From Candidatus Eiseniibacteriota bacterium (GTDB lineage: Bacteria > Eisenbacteria > RBG-16-71-46), in assembly GCA_903921835.1 (NCBI GenBank), contig CAIXRL010000840.1, positions 1-8,203 on the forward strand: a stretch of 8,203 bases of DNA, written 5' to 3'. Shown here in pieces: positions 1-6,467 of the stretch. The first letter of the stretch is position 1. The number at the start of each line of letters is the position of its first letter. The notes under the pieces are model-generated. The model ran no database searches, was not told where the DNA came from, and worked only from the letters and a program-made list of their open reading frames with translations. Made by a program: the position numbers and the translations under genes.

Positions 1-597
1 CATGGCGGGCAGCGCGATCGCCAGGTGCACCGCGGCCGCGACCAGCGACATGTGGAGCGCGATCGACTCGCTCGACTCGCTGCCCGACATCCGCCGCAGC
101 CGCAGCAGCGCGAGCGCATAGCTGAACGCGCCGAGCAGGACCAGCAGCGCCGTGGGGCTGCGCCACGCGACGCCCGCTTGCAGCAGCACCGCGACGCCGA
201 CGAAACCCACGCCGATGCCGCCCCAAGTCAGCAGGCCCACGCGCTCGCGCAGCAACGGGCCGGACAGGAGCGCGACCCACAGCGGCGTGGTGCCGTACAG
301 CACCGTCGCGTCGCCGACCGCGATGTGCCGGGTGCCGAGCGCGTGGAACAGGCACACGGCGGCGGCCGTTCCGAAGATCGAGCGCAGCCAGGCGTTCTTG
401 CGATCGCCCACCCGCAGCGACGCGCCCCGCGCCCGCGCGGCGATCACGGCGACCACCGCGCCGCCCATGAAGCGCGCGGCGGCGATCTCGGCCCACGGCA
501 GGTCGGAGGCGCCGGCGCGTGTGGCCACGCGCATCACCGCATAGCAGAGTTCCGAGACCAGCAGCCAGAAGACCCCGCGGCGCAGGCTCGGGGACAC
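1..597 (-). CDS. EamA/DMT-superfamily transporter, 3' end off the window
   Basis: Inner-membrane protein of the drug/metabolite transporter superfamily; the substrate cannot be told from sequence. The first 199 codons are present and the frame is still open at the left edge, so roughly the last third of a typical ~300-aa, 10-helix protein is missing. I see about seven hydrophobic helices (near residues 9-27, 36-54, 74-88, 93-113, 121-139, 149-166, 181-198). The first EamA domain shows its usual pattern: a small-residue AARF helix, GDATVLYGTTPLWVALL, then RERV followed by a Gly-rich helix (GGIGVGFVGVAVLL). The GTG start at 595-597 is the first possible one, because the only codon between it and the upstream gene's in-frame TAG is CGC. 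An internal ATG at codon 22 would cut into helix 1. No strong Shine-Dalgarno is visible, so translation is probably coupled to the upstream MBL gene, 3 nt away. Family call is secure; function is not. Confidence 0.85.
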   Translation of the reverse strand, partial: MSPSLRRGVFWLLVSELCYAVMRVATRAGASDLPWAEIAAARFMGGAVVAVIAARARGASLRVGDRKNAWLRSIFGTAAAVCLFHALGTRHIAVGDATVLYGTTPLWVALLSGPLLRERVGLLTWGGIGVGFVGVAVLLQAGVAWRSPTALLVLLGAFSYALALLRLRRMSGSESSESIALHMSLVAAAVHLAIALPAM

Positions 598-600
598 GCG

Positions 601-2136
601 CTACGGCTTCGCGCGTTCGGCGGCCAGCGCGCGAAGCGTCGCGTACGGCACCGTCACCGGGTTGCCGTTCACCGGCCACGACTGCGCCACCGTCTGCGGC
701 ACGAGCTTCGCCTCGTCCATCGCCCGCAGCAACCCGCCGGCGCGGCTCGAAGCGCGCAGCGAGCCGTCCACGGTGGCGAACCCGAGGTCGCCCTCGAACA
801 GCAGGTGCTGCCGCGGCAGCCAGAAAACCAGGTAGTGATCGGTGTGATTCGAGCGCGCACCAATGTCGAGCGCGACGAGCTCGTTGGTGGCGTCGGCGTG
901 CCGCCAGCGGCCGGCCTGCAGCGTGTCGATGCGCGGCGTGAAGCCGCCGGGAAAAAGGCGCCACAGGCGGTCCGGCACGACCGAGAAGTTCGCGTGCGCG
1001 ACCTCGTCCACGAACGGCGCGATTGCGCCCGCGCAGACGACCTCGGCCGAGTCGGCGAGGAATGGCCGCAGCCCGCCCGCGTAGTCCGGGTGGTGGTGGC
1101 TGAAGCTGACGAAGCGCACCGCCTTGCCGGGGAAACGCGCGCGCAGCACGGCGCGCAGGCGCTCGCCGTGGATGTTGTCGCAGGAGGTCTCCAGCAGCAC
1201 GAGATGGTCCGAGAACTCCACCGCCAGCGAACGCGTGTCCGCATCCGGGAGCACCACCGCCCAGACCCCGGGCGCGATCGCGGACAGCCGCGCGGTCGTG
1301 TCCGCGGCCGGCGTGGCGGGCGCCACGCGATCGGGCGCGGCGAGCTCGGCGAGCGGCACGTTGTCCTCAACCGCGATGCGATGCTCGACGAGCGTCCACG
1401 CGGCGTCCGCCGGGAAGCCCAGGCTGCGCAGGCTGTCGGGCCACTCGCGGCCGCCGATGGCGCTGGCGCCATAGATGTGCGCCTCCTGCACGACCGCGCC
1501 GCGCCGCGGATCGTCCCTCAGCACGGCGTAGGAGTATGGCCGGTCGACCGCGTCGAGGTCCCATTCGGCGCTCCCGAGCGAATCCGGCCACGTGTACTGC
1601 GTCTGGAAGGACGATCGCGGTCCGCCGGCCAGACCGCGGCCGTTCCAGGTGCGGACGTGCGCGGCGGCCAGCGCCGGCACCGCCGAGACGATCGCGAAGA
1701 CGGCATCGCCCGCCTCGCTGCCGCGCAGCTCGCGGAAGGGCGTGCCCGCCGCGTCGCGCCGGAGCACGCGCCCGCCGAGCAGCAGCGTGGTCTCGGTGGT
1801 GCGCGCGGTGTCGTCGTCGCTCCACGTGGTCCAGTCCTGGCGCGCCTGAAACGGCAACGCGACGGCGACGCGGCGCAGCGAGTGGAAGGCCCGCGTGGCG
1901 TGCGGGCGCTCGTAGTGCCCCTCGTACTCGAGCGCCCCCTCGTAGCGCACGACCACTGCGTGGCCCTCGGGCAGCGGCCCGCCGCCGCGCGCGAGACGCG
2001 CCAGATTGGCGGGCGCGAGCACCGCGGTCGGCGCGGCGGACTGCGCGAGCGCCGCGGAGGCGAAGACGAACAGCAACACCGCGGCGGCGGGCCAGTGTCG
2101 CCCGCGGAGCGTCGGAAGATTGTTGGCGAAATGCAT
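601..2136 (-). CDS. Exported metallo-beta-lactamase-fold protein with altered metal site
   Basis: A 511-aa protein with a signal peptide: basic N-terminus (RGRH at 11-14), hydrophobic core AAAVLLFVFASAALA at 17-31, likely cut after ALA-31. It therefore acts outside the cytoplasm. Residues ~33-280 form an extracytoplasmic region I do not recognise. Residues ~283-511 are an MBL-fold domain. The metal motif is SHHHPDYAGG (H347, H349, D351), followed by H431 (in SNHTDH) and D450 (in LFEGDLG). The usual last His of HxHxDH is Tyr352, and the usual C-terminal HG reads N490-G491 in WPVNGNPV. The family usually hydrolyses esters, thioesters, phosphoesters or lactams; no substrate can be assigned here. 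I chose the ATG at 2134-2136 because the signal peptide follows directly, although the frame stays open far upstream inside the previous gene. A GAGG lies about 12 nt upstream of it, a long spacing. It lies 26 nt after the YhaN-like gene and probably shares its transcript. Confidence 0.85.
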   Translation of the reverse strand: MHFANNLPTLRGRHWPAAAVLLFVFASAALAQSAAPTAVLAPANLARLARGGGPLPEGHAVVVRYEGALEYEGHYERPHATRAFHSLRRVAVALPFQARQDWTTWSDDDTARTTETTLLLGGRVLRRDAAGTPFRELRGSEAGDAVFAIVSAVPALAAAHVRTWNGRGLAGGPRSSFQTQYTWPDSLGSAEWDLDAVDRPYSYAVLRDDPRRGAVVQEAHIYGASAIGGREWPDSLRSLGFPADAAWTLVEHRIAVEDNVPLAELAAPDRVAPATPAADTTARLSAIAPGVWAVVLPDADTRSLAVEFSDHLVLLETSCDNIHGERLRAVLRARFPGKAVRFVSFSHHHPDYAGGLRPFLADSAEVVCAGAIAPFVDEVAHANFSVVPDRLWRLFPGGFTPRIDTLQAGRWRHADATNELVALDIGARSNHTDHYLVFWLPRQHLLFEGDLGFATVDGSLRASSRAGGLLRAMDEAKLVPQTVAQSWPVNGNPVTVPYATLRALAAERAKP

Positions 2137-2162
2137 GATCTGAAGGAGCCTCGTCGCCAGGG

Positions 2163-5042
2163 TCAGGTGCGCGCCTCCGCGGGCGCACCCACTTCCAGCC
2201 AGTGAACGCGATTGCGATACAGTTCGGGGTCCACGCGCATCAGATCGTGATGGCGGCCGCGGTGGCAGGTCATGACGATCAGCTGGTGGCCCGCCGCGAA
2301 CCCGTCGATCAGGGTGCGCATGCCGGACTCGAGCCGGCGATCGTCGCTGGTCGCGAACACGTCGTCGAACAGCAGAGGCAGCGGTTCGCCGCCGCGCGAG
2401 AGGTACTCGCTCACCGCCAGTCGCACCGCCAGGTAGAGCTGGTCGCGGGCGCCCGCCGAGAGCAGCAGGTGGGCCTTGCCGCGTGAGACCTGTGGGCCGC
2501 CGTCCATCTGCACGGAGAAGTCGAGGTCCTCGCCGAAGCGCAGTTGCTCGACCTGCGTGCCGAACAGCCGCAGCAGTTCGCCGACGCGGGTGTTGAGGAA
2601 ATCCGCCCAGCGCCGGTGCGTGTCCACCGCCACGCCCTGGATGGTCGTGCGCGCCAGCTCGGCGGCCTGCTTGAACGCGCGGGCCCTCGCGGTGGCGCGA
2701 CGGAACCGGTCGAGCTGCGCCTCCAGCTCGGGCCGCTGCTGCGCGTGCGCCCGCAGCACCTCCTCGAACTCGACGCGGAGGTCGCCGCGGCGGCGCTGCA
2801 CGCCGTCGAGGTTCGCGCGGGCCTGCTGCACCTCGAGGTCGATCTCCACGGGAGGTCTCGGCTCGGGCATGTCCTCGCGGCCGTGCAGCAGGATCGCGAG
2901 CTGCTTGCGGCGCTCCTCGATCTCGGCCTCCGGCAGCAGGCGCTGCTTCGCGTACGGAATCAGCTCGTCCACGACCACCGTGCGCCGCGCGCGCAGGGTC
3001 ATGCGCGCGGCGAGCTCCGCGACCATCTCGGGCCACGTGCGCTCGGGATCGTAGGACAGGCCGGCGCCCTGCAGGATGCGGATCGCGCGCTCGCGCAGGC
3101 CGGCGGTCGCGCTCTCGAGGAGCTGGCGCTGGCGGTCCACCGATTCGTCGCTGCGGTCGAGCTGCTCGAGCCGCGTGCGAGCCAGCGCGGCGCGGCGCGA
3201 GTCGTGCGCGATGCGCTCGAGCGCTTCCGGCGTCGGCGGCGCGTCGGCCAGCGCGCGCAGCAGCGGGCGGGCGCGGTCGAGCACCTGGCGTTTCTGCGCC
3301 TCGGTCGCGGCGAGGAGGTCCTGCGCGCGCAGCAGCGGACCGCTGTCCTCGATCATCCGCGCGTACTCGTTCCAGTGGCGCATGAGGTCCACCGCGTCGC
3401 GGTAGCCCATCAGCCGCGCGAGGTCCGCGAGTCCCAGCTCGTTCTCGACGCGCTGCGTGCGCAGCTGGTTCAGGCGCTTCTGCGCCTCGGAGAGCCGCCG
3501 CAGCGCCGCCTCGCGCTCGACCGCCTGCGCTCGCGAACCGATCGAGAGCAGCGCCATCCCGACGCCGGCCACGACGACGCCGGCGCCGAACAACCCGCCC
3601 CAGAGTAGCGGCCTGCCGTGCATCGCGAGCCCGACGACGCCCCCGATCGCCGCGCCACCGGCGATCGCCAGCGCGAACCAGCCCGGCATGCGCCGGCCGT
3701 TGAGCGACGCATCCAGGGTGCGCAGCGTCTCGGAGGCGAGCGTGCGCTCCTGCTCCAGGCGGGCCACCTCCGTCTGGAACGCCAGGTTCACGTCCGTCTG
3801 CTGACGCAGAATGCGCTGCTGATCGTCCGGAAGACCGCTGAAGCGGGCCGTGAGGAACTGGATGCGCTCGGGCTCGTAGCCCTGCGAGGCCAGCTGGTCG
3901 CGCAGGTCGAACACCTGCCGGCGGTGCGTGGCGTCCTCGAGCGCCAGGCGGCGCAGGTCGGCGGCCACCGCGACGCACGCATTGGCATCCTCGTCGGTGT
4001 AACCCTCGAACGCCTCCAGGCTCTTCAGCCCCTGCTCGACCAGGGCGCGCTCGCGGCCGATCTCATCGTGACGCCGAGACTCGAGCGTCTCCAGGTTGAG
4101 CTGCCCTTCCTCGTGGCGCGAGATCGCGTCGCGAAGTTCCGCCTCGGCGTTCTGCGGCACGTGCGCGAGCGGGTCCAGCTCCCGGGCCTCGGCCTCGAGG
4201 CGGGCCAGCTCGGCGCGATTGGCCTCGTCCTCTTCGAGCTGGCGCCGCACCGCGGCGGCGTGGCTGGCGAGCTTCTCCTCGTCGAGCAGGCGCAGCGCCT
4301 CGCGGATCGCCTGCTCCTCCTCGGCCAGCGCGGCCATGGCGTCGAGCGGCTCCTGGCTCCGCACCACGTTGTGGTCGATCTCGTGGATCGCCGACTCGAT
4401 CAGCGAGGCCTTGGCCTCCAGGCGCTCGATGGCATTCTCGACCGTACCCGTGAACTCGAGCTCGTGCGCCTCGTAGCGACGCAGCGATTCGTCCAGCACG
4501 CGCAGCGCCTCGGAGGCGTTGGTGTCGCCGATGTGCGTGTCGGCCGCGTTCTCGAGCCGCGCGCGCAGCGTCGAGGCGCGCCGGGCCCGTTCGTCGCCCG
4601 GCACCACAGCGTCCAGGTCGCCCTGGCGCACCAGCGCGCACTTCTCGAACTCGGCGGCATCCACACCCAGCAGCCGCTGGCCCACGGGCACGTCCTTGCC
4701 GTCCACGAACTCGCCGGTCACCTCCCGGCCCTGGTCGTCGAACACGGTGACGGTGCCGCGCTCGAAGTCGCGGGCGATGCTCAGCGTGCGCCCGCCCGAG
4801 CGCAGCTCGAGCTCGACGCCAAAGCCGCCGCCGGTCCACGGCCGCCAGCGCTCGAGCGGTGTCAGCACGCGGTGCGAACGGCGATCGTCCTCGAGGCCGT
4901 AGAGCGCCGCGGCGATGGCGGAGAGCACTGTCGACTTGCCGCGCTCGTTGTCGTCCACGACCACGTTGACCTTGTCGGGCGCAAACGACCATTCGCCGCG
5001 CAGCGGCCCGAAACCGGAGACGCGCAGGCGGATGAGCTTCAC
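2163..5042 (-). CDS. yhaN: YhaN-like Rad50/SbcC-type ATPase with central membrane hairpin
   Basis: A 959-aa SMC/Rad50-like ATPase, close in length and layout to Bacillus YhaN and the partner of the adjacent nuclease. N-terminal half-site: Walker A DDNERGKST at 30-38 (the usual first Gly is Asp30) and Q-loop Q140 in LVRQGDL. Residues ~155-445 and ~505-800 are rich in Glu, Arg, Leu and Ala with heptad character, forming the two arms of a coiled coil. At the midpoint are two hydrophobic segments (about 454-474 and 479-502) joined by HGRP. There is no CxxC zinc hook anywhere. C-terminal half-site: ABC signature LSAGARDQ at 861-868, Walker B LPLLFDD with D893/D894, D-loop SDD, and switch His927 in MTCHRG. 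Both halves should join into a head that binds ATP and drives the nuclease in DNA break or end processing (inference from Rad50/SbcC). Start is GTG at 5040-5042, overlapping the nuclease stop as GTGA, with a good GAGGTG upstream. SbcC is the alternative name; the membrane hairpin favours YhaN. Confidence 0.9.
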   Translation of the reverse strand: MKLIRLRVSGFGPLRGEWSFAPDKVNVVVDDNERGKSTVLSAIAAALYGLEDDRRSHRVLTPLERWRPWTGGGFGVELELRSGGRTLSIARDFERGTVTVFDDQGREVTGEFVDGKDVPVGQRLLGVDAAEFEKCALVRQGDLDAVVPGDERARRASTLRARLENAADTHIGDTNASEALRVLDESLRRYEAHELEFTGTVENAIERLEAKASLIESAIHEIDHNVVRSQEPLDAMAALAEEEQAIREALRLLDEEKLASHAAAVRRQLEEDEANRAELARLEAEARELDPLAHVPQNAEAELRDAISRHEEGQLNLETLESRRHDEIGRERALVEQGLKSLEAFEGYTDEDANACVAVAADLRRLALEDATHRRQVFDLRDQLASQGYEPERIQFLTARFSGLPDDQQRILRQQTDVNLAFQTEVARLEQERTLASETLRTLDASLNGRRMPGWFALAIAGGAAIGGVVGLAMHGRPLLWGGLFGAGVVVAGVGMALLSIGSRAQAVEREAALRRLSEAQKRLNQLRTQRVENELGLADLARLMGYRDAVDLMRHWNEYARMIEDSGPLLRAQDLLAATEAQKRQVLDRARPLLRALADAPPTPEALERIAHDSRRAALARTRLEQLDRSDESVDRQRQLLESATAGLRERAIRILQGAGLSYDPERTWPEMVAELAARMTLRARRTVVVDELIPYAKQRLLPEAEIEERRKQLAILLHGREDMPEPRPPVEIDLEVQQARANLDGVQRRRGDLRVEFEEVLRAHAQQRPELEAQLDRFRRATARARAFKQAAELARTTIQGVAVDTHRRWADFLNTRVGELLRLFGTQVEQLRFGEDLDFSVQMDGGPQVSRGKAHLLLSAGARDQLYLAVRLAVSEYLSRGGEPLPLLFDDVFATSDDRRLESGMRTLIDGFAAGHQLIVMTCHRGRHHDLMRVDPELYRNRVHWLEVGAPAEART

Positions 5043-6280
5043 GCGGACACCTCATCGGATGCGGGCGACACCTCGCGCAGGCGGAACGCGTCGAGCCCGT
5101 AGTGCAGCGCACGCTCGATCACGGCGCACCTGCCGGGGTCCGTCTCCGCGTCCAGCTGGGTGAGGAGCTCGATCGCGAAACGCTCCTCGGTCGTGCGGCC
5201 GCCGCTGGTGCGATAGGCCGCGAGGTCGTGGTCGGGGCGCACCGCCCGGGCGTCGGTGCGCACGTGGAACACGCGGTCACGCAGTTCGGTGCCCGCGCCG
5301 CTCCAGCGCACGCCGGGGCCGAGGCGGCCCGTCAGGCGCACCGCGGCGAAATCCATCTCGCCCGCGCCCGCGACTTCGAGCGCCTTGAGCACGCGCCGGT
5401 CCACGTGGTCGGCGCTCGCGGCGCCCGTGACGTCCACGTCCAGCGGGTACACGTGCCTGCGGTCGAGCTCGATGGGCTCGACCTCGACGAACGGCAGGCG
5501 ATGCCCGTACTCGATGCGCACCTCGAGCGCGCCGTGCGTGCCCGTCTCGGTATGGTCGAGCGAGATCGCAGATCCCGCGTACGCGAGCCGGGCGCCGGCC
5601 GACTTGACGCCCTCGGCGAGCGGCTGCTCGATGCGCGACATCGCGTGGTAGTGGCCGACGGCGTGGTACACGAAGGGCGAGGCGGCGACCTCCGCGTCCG
5701 AGAAGGGCGCCGTGCTCTCCTGCCCCGGCGGACACTGTCCCTCGCGTGAGCCGTGGAAGAGCGCGATCTCGAAGCCCCTGGGATCGGTGGCCGTCACCGC
5801 GGCAAGCGCCTCGGGCGCCAGCGGGCGATCGGTGCTCTCGACGCTCGAGGTGGAGCACCGGCCCCACACGCGCACGCCGGGCAGCTTCGCGACCGGCACC
5901 GCCGTCCACTCGGGCGTGTCGAAGACGTGCACGTGCTCGGGCCAGCGCATGCCGCGGGCGCGCAGCAATCGCGGATGGAACGCCGCGTTGGCGTCCGAGA
6001 CCGGGTCGTGGTTGCCGGGCGCGATGAACACCGGCGGGCAGCCGCTGACCTCGAAGACGCGGATCGCGAACGTGAGCAGCCCCGCGTCCACCGCGGTCGA
6101 ATCGAACAGGTCGCCGGGCACGAGGATCGCGTGCGCCCCGTGCTCGACGGCGTGCGACACGGCCATCTCGAGCGCGCGCTGCTGGTCGCGGCGGCGGTCC
6201 TCGCGCCGGGCCTGCGGCAGCCACGCAAACGGGCGGCCGAGGTGCAGATCGGAAACCTGCAGGAATCGCGCGAGCGACAT
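5039..6280 (-). CDS. yhaO: YhaO-like Mre11/SbcD-family DNA exonuclease
   Basis: A 413-aa calcineurin-like metallophosphoesterase of the Mre11/SbcD group; length fits Bacillus YhaO (about 400 aa). All phosphoesterase motifs are visible in order: SDLHLG (D11, H13), GDLFD (D57), GNHD (N90, H91), FHGS (H176) and GHYH (H210, H212). These should bind two metal ions, typically Mn in this family, and support 3'-5' exonuclease or endonuclease cutting. The region after ~residue 260 corresponds to the capping and ATPase-binding part. It is the first gene of the cluster and shares a 4-nt stop/start overlap with the YhaN-like gene, so the two are expected at fixed ratio as a nuclease-ATPase complex in the cytoplasm, possibly held at the membrane by its partner. 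ATG at 6278-6280 has AAGGA 10 nt upstream, and the protein starts immediately at the beta-strand leading to the first metal motif. The specific YhaO versus SbcD label rests on the partner's architecture. Confidence 0.92.
   Translation of the reverse strand: MSLARFLQVSDLHLGRPFAWLPQARREDRRRDQQRALEMAVSHAVEHGAHAILVPGDLFDSTAVDAGLLTFAIRVFEVSGCPPVFIAPGNHDPVSDANAAFHPRLLRARGMRWPEHVHVFDTPEWTAVPVAKLPGVRVWGRCSTSSVESTDRPLAPEALAAVTATDPRGFEIALFHGSREGQCPPGQESTAPFSDAEVAASPFVYHAVGHYHAMSRIEQPLAEGVKSAGARLAYAGSAISLDHTETGTHGALEVRIEYGHRLPFVEVEPIELDRRHVYPLDVDVTGAASADHVDRRVLKALEVAGAGEMDFAAVRLTGRLGPGVRWSGAGTELRDRVFHVRTDARAVRPDHDLAAYRTSGGRTTEERFAIELLTQLDAETDPGRCAVIERALHYGLDAFRLREVSPASDEVSA
5048..5053 (-). promoter_or_regulatory. 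Ribosome binding site of the YhaN-like gene
   Basis: On the minus strand GAGGTG lies 5 nt before the GTG start at 5042, inside the last codons of the nuclease gene. It supports the GTG start and the 4-nt overlapping arrangement. Confidence 0.65.
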
Positions 6281-6290
6281 GGAATGAGCG

Positions 6291-6295
6291 TCCTT
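6291..6295 (-). promoter_or_regulatory. Ribosome binding site of the YhaO-like gene
   Basis: Minus-strand AAGGA, 10 nt before the ATG at 6280. The spacing is slightly long but the match is good, and it supports this ATG as the start. Confidence 0.5.
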
Positions 6296-6367
6296 GGCTC
6301 GGGGCCTACCGGGTCAGCGTTCTATCCCGCGCTATTGATGGCTCGGGCTGTGTTTCGCGAACGCCAT

Positions 6368-6396
6368 AAGGTAGCAGCGCCCTTCGGCTTGGGCAA
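6368..6396 (-). promoter_or_regulatory. Candidate sigma70-like promoter for the nuclease operon
   Basis: On the minus strand TTGCCC (6391-6396, 4 of 6 to TTGACA) is followed after exactly 17 nt by TACCTT (6368-6373, 3 of 6 to TATAAT, with AT following). Transcription would begin near 6360 and leave a leader of roughly 80 nt before the nuclease ATG. It is the only reasonable promoter I find between the insertion sequence and the operon, and it lies in a locally less GC-rich stretch. The spacer holds a small dyad, GCCC/GGGC at 6379-6394, which could be an operator or chance. The -10 match is weak and the lineage's consensus is unknown, so this is tentative. Confidence 0.4.
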
Positions 6397-6415
6397 TGGC
6401 GCGTGCGAACGGTGC
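6393..6415. repeat. Possible left copy of a degraded 23-bp target duplication
   Basis: The 23 bases just left of the element and the 23 just right (8015-8037) agree at 15 positions in direct register, including GTGCGA, an isolated C and GTGC. IS1202-like elements are known for long target duplications, so the register is suggestive. A fresh duplication would be exact, so this could be chance in GC-rich DNA, or the product of old drift. The left copy overlaps the candidate -35 box. Confidence 0.25.
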
Positions 6416-6465
6416 CGCTGCAACATGATTCTGTCCGCCCTAACTGCAACGTGAAAGTGTCCTCC
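6416..6465. repeat. Left inverted end of the insertion sequence, two 22-bp motif copies
   Basis: Copy 1 at 6418-6439 and copy 2 at 6444-6465 both begin CTGCAAC and end TGTCC-G/T-CC, with a 26-bp period and a 4-bp gap (CTAA). Copy 1 has GATT in its centre, copy 2 has GAAA. Each differs by two bases from its closest counterpart at the right end. Probable transposase binding sites. The second copy stops 2 bp before the first ATG of the transposase, so binding here could also repress its expression (inference). Confidence 0.85.
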
Positions 6466-6467
6466 CC

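Larger units (their letters stand above)
6281..6415. other. Intergenic leader between the nuclease gene and the insertion sequence
   Basis: 135 bases with no coding frame I can support. It carries the candidate promoter and the ribosome binding site of the nuclease gene. I see no terminator or riboswitch-like fold. Stop codons and AT-richer patches (for example 6322-6335 and 6352-6373) separate it from the coding DNA on both sides. Confidence 0.6.

Noticed and set aside
25..2205. Very long plus-strand open frame across the transporter and MBL genes
   Set aside because: Its product is a low-complexity Arg/Ala/Gln/His/Gly string, it spans two real minus-strand genes with signal peptide, helices and motifs, and it is what strong third-position G/C bias produces on the opposite strand.
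3400..3700. Zinc hook (CxxC) expected of a true SbcC/Rad50 protein
   Set aside because: No CxxC exists in the protein; the midpoint is a hydrophobic hairpin, which is why the YhaN-type call was preferred.
2137..3978. Upstream extension of the MBL frame through the YhaN-like gene, giving a protein over 1100 aa
   Set aside because: The extension lies in another frame of the YhaN-like gene and is Arg/Ala-rich without domains. The signal peptide fixes the start at 2136.
3618..5102. Long plus-strand open frame opposite the YhaN-like gene
   Set aside because: Antisense shadow of the coiled-coil coding region. Leu/Val/Arg/Gln-rich composition, no domain, no ribosome binding site.
6332..6367. Twelve-codon minus-strand frame that could be a leader peptide of the nuclease operon
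   Set aside because: Its ATG lies at the candidate -10 box, upstream of the expected transcript start, and it has no ribosome binding site.
6352..6376. Possible Xer/dif-like site near the IS, considered because some IS1202-type elements insert beside such sites
   Set aside because: Only a short TTTCGC and CCATAAGG patch; the two arms do not form the needed 11-6-11 arrangement of imperfect inverted half-sites.
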